Below, piece after piece: positions 37,101 to 43,532 of a DNA stretch of 50,534 nucleotides; the stretch's first letter is position 1, and every line of letters begins with the position of its first letter. This stretch comes from Endozoicomonas arenosclerae. Its GTDB lineage: Bacteria > Pseudomonadota > Gammaproteobacteria > Pseudomonadales > Endozoicomonadaceae. The DNA is taken from contig NZ_LASA01000080.1 in NCBI RefSeq assembly GCF_001562015.1, positions 1 to 50,534 on the forward strand, read 5' to 3'. Position numbers and translations under genes: made by a program. A model generated the notes under the pieces. The model was not told the origin of the DNA and made no database searches. It was given only the letters and a program-made list of their open reading frames with translations.

Positions 37101-40034
37101 CAGGCTGAAGAGCTGGCTGTCACTCTCGAGGGGGTCAGCCAGTGGGCTAAGGGTCATGAAGTGGCCATGATGTCTCATAAAGGGACAGGGTACGGTAAAA
37201 GTACACTGCTTCTAGCGCTAACCGACCATGCTTCTGCCCAGCTGGGTCCTGATACCCATCGATCGGTCATTGTTATGGCTCCCAAAACCAACCAGTCTGA
37301 ACTGGATAAAGGATTGCGGGAATATTATGCCCGTAAGGGGCAGAATTATTGTCGATTGAATCTCGAAGCTAGTTTTGTTGCTCCCTGCGAGCTGTCTGTA
37401 GCCAAACTGGTGGAAGTCGAGAATACCCTTTTGGGATTACCCGCTGATACACCCATTGGTTCCAGAAAATCCTTGTTGGCCCAAGGACGTGTGCCAGTTG
37501 GCGCCTCAATCACTGATGTCCAGATACTGATGCATTTAAAGCAGGCTTTGCTGGACGCTGATGGGGTTATACAAGACAGACAGGCGCTGCTGGCTAAAGT
37601 GGATGACTGTCTTGATTTGCTCAGAAATTCAATGGTCTTTGCTGATGAGTTTGACAGTGCAATGGTGCCTCATTCCGCAGCAGAACTGACCTCAGTGGCT
37701 CAGGCGGTTCAGACTATTATCTCAGGGCTTGGATATGAATTCGAAGTAGACCCTCGAAGTATCAACTTGAAACACTCTGAATTTCTGTTTGGATGCAAGG
37801 CGAGACACTTGCTCTCCGCAACCCTGGGAACCTTGTACTGTGCGGCTTTGGCCAGCGCTTCAGGCAGTGCTGAAGAAGTTCGCCACAAAGCCAGAACAGA
37901 CCCTGTTACCACCAACCAGCGTTTCTGGCATTTCCTCTCTCTGGCTGAGCCTGTGTTTTTCAATTCCTCCACCCCTGAGGGCAGGAATAAGTTGCTGACC
38001 GATGTTTTGCACAGAGTAGGTCCTGAGCCACAGATTATATTCTTTGACGGAGCTGAGTCCGGTGAACAATGTACGGAAAAGGCTCACCAGATGAGTCAGA
38101 CATTGAATCAGGAGCGACTGGTCATGGGTGGTGCTCAGAAGTCGGTCATTTATTATGACCATGACAAGAATTTGCAGATGCAGTACCAGGACGATCCGGT
38201 TTATGGACAGGGCGCTACTGCTTCTCCGGAAGCTGTTACAAAACTCAGGCGCAATGGAGGTCAGAGTACCGATGGCTATCTAAGCAAAGAGCAGTCTGTG
38301 GGTACAGATATGCCACAGGGAAGTGCTACCGTTGGTGTTTTCCATGGTCTGGTCGGGCAAGCCGGGGGTGAAGCCAATGAGAATTACCTCGTGCAGCAGC
38401 TTGGGCGCCTGACCCGTGACAGTAAGGACTTGCATAAGGCTCAGAGAGTATTCATGGCAGTAGACCTTGACGCCGTCGAGGGTATTCAAGGGGCGGATAA
38501 ACAAAAAGCTGCCTTTTTGGATGCCAAGAAGGAGTTGGATGAAGCTTTGGCCAAATCTGAGCGTTTATTGCCCGAAGGCTTTGAAAAGGCTCCACCGGCT
38601 TTAAAAAAGGCCATTGAACAGACGCTCACCATTCCGGTGCGTAAAAAAGACGATGAAGGCGGGTTTGCAAAGAGCCTTCCCTCGGTCATAGCAGCCCTGT
38701 CTTTGATGGGTAAAAAAGAGTGGGCTGATTTGGACTTTACTCCAGAAGCATTTCAGGAAATGGTCACTCTGAAAACCCGACAGTGGGCTTGCAAGAATGC
38801 ATGGCTTGAACTGGTAGCAGTTGATATTGCCAATCGTGAGAAAAGTAATCACACCCTGAACTGTGAAGAACAGCTGATGCAGGCCAGAACCAATAGCCAT
38901 TTGGATAAGGTCTATGCCGAAGAGCATCGCTGGTTGAATGGCGAAGGTGTCAGACTGGTGAATGGTTTAAAAGTGCAAGCCAGAGGTATCCCTGCTGAAG
39001 CAGTACCTGTTGTGACCAACACGCTGAAGTCAGAAGTAAAAGGTTTCCTCCAATCGGTTGAGAGAAGGGTTGTCAGGCCAGGCATTGATCAGGAGGACCT
39101 GGTTGATGAAGCAGATGCAAAGCCGATGCGTGAGCGTCTCACCGGTTACTTCGAACAGTTGAAGAGAGAAGGCATCAAGCTGGATGGAAAAGATATGGTG
39201 AGTGAGACAAATCAGAAGCTGGTTGCCGAAAGCATGGTCTCATTGCAAGAAGCTCATGGTCGAATTGGCGCACTGTTTACCATTGTAGATAGGCTAGGAA
39301 ATCGGGCCTCAGGCAAACAGGGCTTCAAGGAGATCATGAACAAACTTGAGGGGAGTATGACAAAGTTGCGTTCAAGGTCTGGTGCTGAGGAAGCCATGAA
39401 GACTGAAGCAACCATTCAGTCTGCCTACAGAGATATGATGGATGCTGTTATGAAAATTGCAGTGTATCCATCAACCACAGATGTCGAAGCCACGGAGAAA
39501 CAAATATTGGCTATAGTGTCTGACTGCGTTGATTTAGACCCATCTTTAAAGTTGTCCCTGAAGGGAAATGGCATGGGCGCCGAGCGAATGAAAGGGATTG
39601 GTTTGAAAGTACCAAAAGATGCTTCTACGACAAAACAATCCTGTGACAAATTCAGGTGGAGAAAAAAATCTACGAATGGAGGCAGGGGAGCACTGATTGG
39701 GAACTCCAAGCAGCCTATTATGGATTGTGATCTTGCACCAGGCCACTTCTCTATTAAGGTTGGCTATATACCGAATAAAACGGCCTTGAGTGCTCTGCAG
39801 CAACAGTCTGCTTCACTCCAGGGCAGGCAGGCTGAGTTAGACCAGGCAATAAAGCTGTGTCAGCACCCAGTCAAAAAAGAGTTCAAGGGTTGTGTAGATG
39901 AAGTCGAAAGGGCATTAATGCAGCAGTTTGATGCCTTTACCAAAGAGCAAAAGAGGGTTACAGAGGGTGAGCAACAGTTAATGCTCAAACAAAGAGAGTT
40001 GAAGCAGAGCAAACTGTACAAAGTACAGGTTTAA
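28182..40034 (+). CDS. Giant coiled-coil protein with a C-terminal SF2 helicase/translocase-like ATPase core
   Basis: A 3950-residue protein, single open frame. Residues 1-270 are mixed, with a His/Pro-rich stretch. Residues about 273-1945 are nearly continuous heptad coiled coil (Glu, Lys, Leu, Gln, Arg), broken at about 360-385 by a Gly/Ala stretch. A Ser/acidic linker follows at about 1947-1990. The C-terminal 1,950 residues are globular and contain an ordered ATPase motif set: Walker A GTGYGKST (3001-3008), APKT after it as motif Ia, Walker B VFADEFDSA (Asp3155, Glu3156), SAT at 3212-3214 as motif III, GTDMPQG (3374-3380) as motif V and QQLGRLTR (3405-3412) as the arginine-finger motif VI. 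This order matches superfamily 2 enzymes, including SecA and DUF3638-like ATPases. No signal peptide or membrane helix is evident. No ribosome site is obvious before the ATG. Function unknown. Confidence 0.85.
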   Translation: MDRRSSGIGTSQSHHLNSTSVHGPLTSEDQKSNGVGSVQVPNKLLQGERPISTAIGDRDITHADVGAPSIPKPYSMLCRATANPNTTVPEHTLFRLRESITPETVETASRKTKQEMAGRVRRLHDQLGWRFKMPTNSQQLENNLNGSNGHLMTLAMARSMIHQIEVSEAGVADAITASGQSKEAWKKGLLQRHKLEKMHREVLALAEFYCQFYPEPHQPETTAPHSHNDDDPFRDLEDIFRQEKLGMPPLVPTLATPRPPDGPVLSPQSLELSRAHQEVKDLRREKEDLGSELQQARKQLAELTEEVEALKQKEGKVPDSLSERLSQLEKEHAGLKDELKDRDRQLRQKQHQIFNINGSPAGATGLSSAGAAGSDGMLRELEALNRQLQFQMNEQTRMLGENGFTISQLQTQVMASGQQIDHLQSQLQAQAVNINSLLLEKNRLEQELQAAHLNHQQLGQQAISVLEQKNQQLLQLRQEYLDSYQQLQDELENERGRLAELQQSYKNAEDRVGDLFRQNGLLHLEVKALNEQLEALKQTDPARVEQLEKQVKDLTESRDRWVIAHVEVTEKKRQAEDRVQQLEEQLNGIEKIYKTQIDQLQRKFDEVQSRAVSAEQKLSVLDTDYQNALAREAELKKQLKNSRRDLQEKTHALQKQQTEFEVKARSLKEIHLERQKYDREIEGLKQEMIELNGKIRSERFLKDEALKAKEKAEELLATKQSEMETLQQRYEEDLKELSELQVQLDEARGDIHARDESLEKLERDAKKLKEDLEGRLSQKDRELENVRKESKKLKEAKDDFESRLGESEKNVKRLESDLGGARKARDTSEARVKELQKKLTEASDNDSREKKQLRDQIRVKEKARASSAGEAEDYKRKLEAVKKERDENKSLKEIAERQLSEIRKEETSLREEVQRLQRIQSDGIEESSSHETEMKHIREELRKAGQKHQEEKVRLESEMEEVKRSEKLTQIQLRAKEREFGELQSKLETTERELRERIASLEKDLISKDDDISQRDQELVVERRKVHELTVKNSGLEEEKHKLESSLEDLRRELNSAQRATQSSKEEVVEHIRKLEEAEAKAENLQIKFDEAKEKEREARKRLAAADDSIPKLKETSERYREELETSQREADQLKDQLASKEDELAEAKIRENSLSSSIKSKDDRIHELEEAEAGFKTEIAKAKKRTQEKQEKVSELSQQVDKQKHSAERLGLRIQQLTSEKELSDNKVLELEEKVQKIEQERDESREKLLEAERRIQSDGDTTELEKSKWESQLATLQSRLSGLEEQLSEVGKTRDRFRSESESLVHERDQARKDLQSLQIRVESLESQHLLEMDRLTRERDDFKLQVETLEQKAEVSSADWEKEKARIEEAKDQLYGDLKSQHDELLETKKRLDHQLLESREEVRKKKLEISDKDAQLEQKEQRIGFINSQLVSVQEELALLKDTSSSSSSQLEARVNQLNKEKGTLEQQLQKEQMEWELAKAGLTSRATKAEEERLKFEVQWSSMKEALEESQAKASKLDGQFRDLTRNYGLLELEIKSVTEDRDQTHTALLKQGEELKLVRGSFEKAEIKLKTLKRQLEDEKRDRSVEATDLKKQIHRAEEDRDHFKRLSETAEEQKNTLDKRVLELDEQLRDSEREARQLQSNIDDLGRRHERELEDARSRSSHLEKELAQQESRHKQEASGWKEEKERLTSTHEKVVVDLKEQLDSLKLLKTEVDSRVAELELESQTKGLLLQKKSEGLKEREEEVDRLQNDVEGLRKELKALTDQVRQSESDHTLALKEKELANLTLTQSLEKEQRDRDKEKRKFDEAISRLEQERNDLQSKLSELQAVGLEKQTLSAEASQLKDELHTTQDELEKLKQKKKEVDQQSEEALKAKVTVQSQLEAEQLRVKTLSDEKKELEEAVRVKERALELKTEELVVANDNLQRESEAVTQLRLQVDRQSDSGNESDTASSGLSRLESVDSTAYSDLVSPSSEEAFDLTKRSKTEIMPEWTEIGPIVLEIKDDSFGSLGPGTLAIPSLIQRMKTAWYEVASQQAKLEQKPTVNPLIPFDALPIPSKTDFRLGMKALHESFLKELESVDQAYQLAIGSTSEVLITDDFTRQIEMTKALTRGNILMLEKKQDDFQEQVAKLATSLEALKQKNPEAGPEDPETIVDSELTNIATVLSKNPGDIGTEFYTHAVCAIVKSASERLNESWRKKVSTIREADEGHRALQQYEYSLQRLAPEHLPPKLRTSVPEQGRLFLSKLVEGRKTELEAKLDEQLGGGNKALAGNTLEERMVKNPEICDRLLTLVSSLQAKHEGIVKQPMPTKLSGTATPWVDFSYADASLVGLSEIRDEFGLPATPTMANVLKIIQKELKRPGSLVLTVAVKQHKENYKTGRERETRRKKLDKQCSDLLQQEGRLTPKQKLRGVTHDVHFQRQKHPHEAEIACFQPGSPVPLVQVSEHVQEQAGFNCSALAQNPNCLMNSFMNGFSKTAVHKTSMVTGDQYIELSEGAQCQPALVFYSKDGKRWSIQLDGRTFDLDPAFMHDHPNYQIPFQISAEGREKKRDWLPLKSASGQTVILAAQKTPTEQQCFMYELGSNNQLVPVPIRGENTRTELIRANLLSKACLLKAGSPQPTGARRNYPPEVLELESLTKTWLPNVSLQQLDACYNEVVREVDSKLLKPPFACTPCEGRVRSLPVELPVLRKVAQEKSRKPKTGAHQETFHPQQFTGFTVNASFGHVSDAFLRAKRELLDESAHGVTKTLEVQQKAFQEQVFKNLSVYSGCELQSSGAHGLPDPVTLKSNRQAVLSNFEKVIVNNRKHCVRTLQLKKALENGLVTYIRNASEDGLKSFSDGELLDHAVRNFERGLAPGGEDVDGFIKRMSQLMLVDIDLEQSSLIGQRLEALQHELEDLDFAAFEQVNEPHGYIRRCQEWNLNMALLASRQSNLNNRISSYENILLDTKNLALLSFERRHHIVLSPDQAEELAVTLEGVSQWAKGHEVAMMSHKGTGYGKSTLLLALTDHASAQLGPDTHRSVIVMAPKTNQSELDKGLREYYARKGQNYCRLNLEASFVAPCELSVAKLVEVENTLLGLPADTPIGSRKSLLAQGRVPVGASITDVQILMHLKQALLDADGVIQDRQALLAKVDDCLDLLRNSMVFADEFDSAMVPHSAAELTSVAQAVQTIISGLGYEFEVDPRSINLKHSEFLFGCKARHLLSATLGTLYCAALASASGSAEEVRHKARTDPVTTNQRFWHFLSLAEPVFFNSSTPEGRNKLLTDVLHRVGPEPQIIFFDGAESGEQCTEKAHQMSQTLNQERLVMGGAQKSVIYYDHDKNLQMQYQDDPVYGQGATASPEAVTKLRRNGGQSTDGYLSKEQSVGTDMPQGSATVGVFHGLVGQAGGEANENYLVQQLGRLTRDSKDLHKAQRVFMAVDLDAVEGIQGADKQKAAFLDAKKELDEALAKSERLLPEGFEKAPPALKKAIEQTLTIPVRKKDDEGGFAKSLPSVIAALSLMGKKEWADLDFTPEAFQEMVTLKTRQWACKNAWLELVAVDIANREKSNHTLNCEEQLMQARTNSHLDKVYAEEHRWLNGEGVRLVNGLKVQARGIPAEAVPVVTNTLKSEVKGFLQSVERRVVRPGIDQEDLVDEADAKPMRERLTGYFEQLKREGIKLDGKDMVSETNQKLVAESMVSLQEAHGRIGALFTIVDRLGNRASGKQGFKEIMNKLEGSMTKLRSRSGAEEAMKTEATIQSAYRDMMDAVMKIAVYPSTTDVEATEKQILAIVSDCVDLDPSLKLSLKGNGMGAERMKGIGLKVPKDASTTKQSCDKFRWRKKSTNGGRGALIGNSKQPIMDCDLAPGHFSIKVGYIPNKTALSALQQQSASLQGRQAELDQAIKLCQHPVKKEFKGCVDEVERALMQQFDAFTKEQKRVTEGEQQLMLKQRELKQSKLYKVQV

Positions 40035-40070
40035 TTTTTTAACAAACAGGGCGGTAAAGGAATACAGATT

Positions 40071-40436
40071 ATGTCTATGGTTCCACGCGGCAAGGAGCGC
40101 CGCAGTATCAAGCGTCACCAGTTAAATGATTATCTGACTGTTTATAACAGAAACACGCTCAGGGAAATGGGCAGTATTGGCAACATCAGCAGCAACGGTT
40201 TGATGATGATCAGTACTGTGCCCGTTCTGATCGGGGCGGTTTACAGTATGAGAATTATGTTGCCCGGTAGAGATGAAGAAAAAAGTTATATTGACTTTGA
40301 TGCTCGCTGTCACTGGTGCAAGCCTGATGTAGGGCCTGAGTTTTTTGATTCAGGCTACAGTATTGTCAACGCCGGGCATGATATTATTGATCTGGTTGAA
40401 GCACTCAAGGAGTACTTTTCTTTCACTGAGTGCTGA
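40071..40436 (+). CDS. PilZ-domain protein (c-di-GMP binding)
   Basis: A 121-residue stand-alone PilZ protein. The N-terminal arginine motif is ERRSIKRH (residues about 9-16), corresponding to RxxxR. The second motif NISSNG (about 39-44) corresponds to [D/N]xSxxG. A beta-barrel with MRIMLPGRDE and an end helix ELVEALKEY-like segment follows. Such proteins bind cyclic di-GMP and relay it to motility, adhesion or exopolysaccharide partners. AAAGGA lies about nine bases before the ATG. It starts 36 bases after the giant coiled-coil gene, so it may share that transcript; whether they work together is not shown. Confidence 0.85.
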   Translation: MSMVPRGKERRSIKRHQLNDYLTVYNRNTLREMGSIGNISSNGLMMISTVPVLIGAVYSMRIMLPGRDEEKSYIDFDARCHWCKPDVGPEFFDSGYSIVNAGHDIIDLVEALKEYFSFTEC

Positions 40437-40509
40437 TAAGTTAAGCAGAAAATACAGCCGTTCATTGTCTTCTGCTTTTTCATCGCCCTGAGTGCAACAA
40501 GAGTATTGA

Positions 40510-41148
40510 ATGTCCAGCCAGCCCTCCGGCAGTTATCGGGTGCCAGACCTCTTACCTGGAACGTCTTTTGATCTGGAAACAGAAGTCAAACGAAGCCGCT
40601 TTCTGGCTTTTATGTCAAGAGTTACCTCTCGAGCTGAGGCTCTTTCCTTTCAGCAATCACTGAAAAAACAATTTCCTGATGCTTCTCATCATTGTCTGGC
40701 GTTTGTTGCTGGTCCGCCTGAAGGGAATACCGTTATCGGCTTTGATGACGACGGTGAACCCGGAGGGACGGCTGGCAAGCCCATGTTGAATGTTCTTCAG
40801 CACCGCCAGATCGGGGAAATTGCCGCTGTAGTGGTACGCTATTTTGGTGGTATTAAGCTGGGTGCAGGCGGTTTGGTCCGAGCCTATGGTGCTTCGGTAC
40901 AGGCAGCCTGTGAAGTTTTACCTGTTACGCTTTGTGTTGCTATGGCCACAGGCAGGGCTGAACTGGACTACTCCAGCGAACAGCCTATGCGACATTTACT
41001 GGATTCTTTTGCCGGCAAAGTCACTAACTGTCACTATACCGATAAGGTGGTCATTGCGTTTGAACTGCCTGACACGTCCAAAGATGAATTTACTATCAGG
41101 ATTACTGAAACCCTGAAAGGGCAGATTTCACTGAATTGGCAGGATTAA
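40510..41148 (+). CDS. yigZ: YigZ/IMPACT family protein
   Basis: A 212-residue member of the UPF0029/IMPACT family. The N-terminal domain has KRSRFLAFMSRV, then SHHCLAFVAG, GFDDDGEPGGTAGKPML and VVVRYFGGIKLGAGGLVRAY, the family's signature run. The C-terminal ferredoxin-like domain (about 140-212) is short. The bacterial protein's biochemical role is not settled; the eukaryotic relative IMPACT regulates Gcn2. AAGAG lies before the ATG. It follows the PilZ gene by 73 bases and precedes sbcB by two, so yigZ-sbcB is a tight pair. Confidence 0.92.
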   Translation: MSSQPSGSYRVPDLLPGTSFDLETEVKRSRFLAFMSRVTSRAEALSFQQSLKKQFPDASHHCLAFVAGPPEGNTVIGFDDDGEPGGTAGKPMLNVLQHRQIGEIAAVVVRYFGGIKLGAGGLVRAYGASVQAACEVLPVTLCVAMATGRAELDYSSEQPMRHLLDSFAGKVTNCHYTDKVVIAFELPDTSKDEFTIRITETLKGQISLNWQD

Positions 41149-41150
41149 GC

Positions 41151-42575
41151 ATGCTGAGAAGCTTTTACTGGCACGATTATGAGACTTTTGGAACCAGCCC
41201 TTCCACGGATTGGCCCTGCCAGTTTGCAGGTATCCGGACTGATGCTGAGCTCAATGAGATCGGCGAACCTCTGAATATCTTCTGCCAGTTACCTCAGGAT
41301 CATCTTGCCCACCCGATGGCTTGTCTTGTCACAGGACTTTCACCTCAAGTGGTGAATGAAAGGGGGATGGTGGAACCTGAGTTCATTCGTCAGATCCATG
41401 CCGAGTTAATGCAGCCAGGAACCTGTGCAGTGGGTTACAACACCATCCGGTTTGATGATGAAGTGACTCGACACAGCCTTTATCGCAACTTTTACGATCC
41501 TTATGCTCGCGAGTGGCAAAATGGAAACAGCAGATGGGACTTGATCGATCTGGTGAGGTTAACAGGTGCTCTGAGGCCTGAAGGGATTGTCTGGCCAAAA
41601 AGGGATGACGGTTTTAACAGTTATCGACTGGAAGATCTGACCCAGGCGAATGGCATTGATCATGGCGATGCCCATGATGCTCTGTCAGATGTAAGGGCCA
41701 CCATAGCGCTGGCTCGACTGATCAGGGAAAAACAGCCCAAGGTATTTAACTTTATCTTGAACCTTCGTAACAAGCGAGACGTATCACAGCAGTTGAATCT
41801 GGTTAAGAAAGAGGCTGTTGTTCATGTGTCGGGCATGTTTGGTGCTGACCGACATTGCATGTCGGTAGTTATGCCGTTGGCAGGTCATCCGATCAATCGT
41901 AATGGTGTGGTTGTCTACGATCTTTCTGTTTCTCCCGAAGTGTTGATGGATTTGTCCATTGAAGAGATTCAGGAAAGATTGTTCAAGCCTGTTCAGGAAG
42001 GGCAGGAGAGAATCGCCTTGAAAGTGGTTCATATCAATAAGTGCCCGGTGGTGGCGCCTTTAAAAGTGCTAAGACCCACTGATCAGCAACGGTTGGGTAT
42101 CGATCTGGCTACCTGCCTTAAGCATAGGGAATGGCTACTTGAACATCCTGAAGTTATGGACAAGGTGCAACAGGTGTTTGCTTCTCCTCCCGAGAGTGAA
42201 ACCCATGATCCGGATCAGATGCTCTATTCGGGAGGCTTCTTTTCTGAAGAAGACAAAGAGCGAATGCAGGTGATTCGATCTTCAGAGCCTGGCGGTCTTG
42301 CGCATCTGGGTTTTGCATTTGATGATAGCCGATTGGATGAAATGCTGTTTCGATATCGCGCACGGCATTATCCACAATCACTGGATGATGACGAGAAAGG
42401 AAACTGGGAGTCTTATCGAAAGCAACGTCTAACAGACGGAGATAGTCGTATTCTGACGTTCAGGGATTTCTGGCTGGCTATGGATGAAGCCCGAGGGATG
42501 GCTTCTGTCTCACAGCAGTCTCTGCTTGATGAGCTGGCTGAATACGTCAGGGGGGTAGAGTCTTCAGTGTACTGA
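41151..42575 (+). CDS. sbcB: Exodeoxyribonuclease I
   Basis: A 474-residue 3'-5' single-strand DNA exonuclease of the DEDDh type, acting in recombination and mismatch repair. Catalytic residues by motif are Asp9 and Glu11 (HDYETFG), an Asp at 102-103 (IRFDDE), His175 and Asp180 (HDALSD). An SH3-like and C-terminal ExoI domain follow, with KVVHINKCPVVAPL and FRYRARHYPQSL. The start at 41151 is chosen because AGGA lies about seven bases upstream and MLRSFYWHDYETFG aligns with known ExoI; a TTG 15 bases earlier lies inside yigZ. Length matches E. coli SbcB (475 residues). Confidence 0.95.
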   Translation: MLRSFYWHDYETFGTSPSTDWPCQFAGIRTDAELNEIGEPLNIFCQLPQDHLAHPMACLVTGLSPQVVNERGMVEPEFIRQIHAELMQPGTCAVGYNTIRFDDEVTRHSLYRNFYDPYAREWQNGNSRWDLIDLVRLTGALRPEGIVWPKRDDGFNSYRLEDLTQANGIDHGDAHDALSDVRATIALARLIREKQPKVFNFILNLRNKRDVSQQLNLVKKEAVVHVSGMFGADRHCMSVVMPLAGHPINRNGVVVYDLSVSPEVLMDLSIEEIQERLFKPVQEGQERIALKVVHINKCPVVAPLKVLRPTDQQRLGIDLATCLKHREWLLEHPEVMDKVQQVFASPPESETHDPDQMLYSGGFFSEEDKERMQVIRSSEPGGLAHLGFAFDDSRLDEMLFRYRARHYPQSLDDDEKGNWESYRKQRLTDGDSRILTFRDFWLAMDEARGMASVSQQSLLDELAEYVRGVESSVY

Positions 42576-42585
42576 AGTACTTCAG
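42572..42585. other. Short palindrome across convergent stop codons
   Basis: CTGAAGTACTTCAG is a perfect 14-bp palindrome covering both the sbcB stop and the end of the convergent pseudo-receiver gene. With only six bases between the genes it may be a minimal bidirectional terminator stem, but no T-run follows. Confidence 0.3.
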
Positions 42586-42974
42586 ACAGCGGCAGCTCTC
42601 TCCCCATTGATTACCTGGTTGAAGTGCTCAGCCAGTCGGCCATAGATAACAGGCTTTTCGATGTAGTCAACAGCACCTGCCTTGATAACAGCTACAGCAG
42701 TATGCACATCATTGTGGTGCCCCAGAATGATGACAGGGATGTCGTATTCACCTTCATTTAGTGCTTCCAGAAGTTGTACGGCTTCCTTACTTTCTTTTTC
42801 ATTCGCGGCGATAATGCAAGCGGGATTGACGCCCTGCATGGCAGTCAGCAGTTCACGATTGTTGCTGAAGCACTCCAGCAGCATAGACTTTTCATCGCAT
42901 AGGCTACGGATGGTGTCGGTAACATTCGTATCCTGTTCCAGTAGATACACGGTTGCTTTTGTTGCCAAACTCAT
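42582..42974 (-). CDS. Pseudo-receiver domain protein (response-regulator-like, phosphoacceptor lost)
   Basis: A 130-residue CheY-like domain with no output domain. The fold is shown by VYLLEQD at the acidic-pocket position (Glu13, Asp15), IPVIILGHHNDVHTAVAVIKAG and DYIEKPV with the conserved Lys107. The phosphoacceptor position, aligned to Asp60 of the neighbouring FixJ-like protein, is Ala57 (PACIIAANE), and the switch Thr is Gly85. It should therefore not be phosphorylated in the usual way. The start at 42974 is chosen because AAGG lies about eight bases before it; an ATG at 42995 lacks a site. Its later half resembles the response regulator at 43533-44186, so the two may be paralogues. 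Confidence 0.75.
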   Translation of the reverse strand: MSLATKATVYLLEQDTNVTDTIRSLCDEKSMLLECFSNNRELLTAMQGVNPACIIAANEKESKEAVQLLEALNEGEYDIPVIILGHHNDVHTAVAVIKAGAVDYIEKPVIYGRLAEHFNQVINGERAAAV

Positions 42975-43289
42975 AGGGGCAGCCTTGATGGTCAATTCAA
43001 TAACAGTACTTGAGCATGATCAGAGGATCTGCTTCCAAAGAGGTAAACGACGTACCCGGGAAAGCAGTAATAGTCTCTGCAGCGGCTCATGTTCTGCTAG
43101 AACTACCTGAATTTATGAATACAGGTAATTTATATCTAACAGAACGTTATCAGGCAACGAAAGAAAATATCCAGTTGCATTGAGGTAGATAATCTTTCTG
43201 AAATGTTCAGCTCTTCGTTAATAAAGTATTAATAAAATCTTTATTTGCGAAAAATTACTCTGTGCACTTAAGAAAAAATGAATCTTTGC
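42975..43289. other. Intergenic region upstream of the pseudo-receiver gene
   Basis: About 315 bases with no credible open frame, AT-rich from about 43100 to 43290. It should hold the promoter of the pseudo-receiver gene. No clear promoter pair or operator could be assigned. Confidence 0.4.
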
Positions 43290-43525
43290 CTCTAGCTATC
43301 TCATAGCGTTATAGGAGTTTAGGATTAGACTTGAAATTGCTGAATGGAGGGATGTACTAGACGTTGTACGGGGACTACCTAAAAGGCAGCGCAAGGCTTC
43401 GCAAGGAATAAGTAGATAATTGAAGGGGGATGGAGCGTGCGTGCCATGGACTAATCAGAGAACGTGCCAACCCTTAGTCGGAAGGGGTAGTTGCGGAGCG
43501 AAACCAGAAAGGCTCGCCCCGGCTT
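43290..43525. mobile_element. Decayed IS200/IS605-like remnant (tnpA scrap plus structured right-end RNA-like segment)
   Basis: CTAGCTATCTCATAGCGTTAT near 43295-43315 (shown here as the match GCTATCTCA-AGCGTTAT) agrees at 17 of 18 bases with the tnpA at the right edge of this window (around 50503-50522). The reading frame is lost afterwards. From about 43380 to 43520 follows a G-rich, structured, non-coding stretch with GTGCCAACCCTTAGTCGG, AAGGGGTAGTTGCGGAGCG and AACCAGAAAGG. It resembles the conserved RNA-coding right ends (reRNA/omega-RNA) of tnpB-bearing IS605-group elements. The TnpB coding part is absent. The assignment of the RNA-like part is from memory of the family and is tentative. 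Confidence 0.45.
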
Positions 43526-43532
43526 GATGTCA

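Noticed and set aside
28182-40034. Reading the giant gene as an SMC or Rad50 protein
   Set aside because: There is no N-terminal Walker A half, no ABC signature motif, and the C-terminal motifs follow the SF2 order instead.
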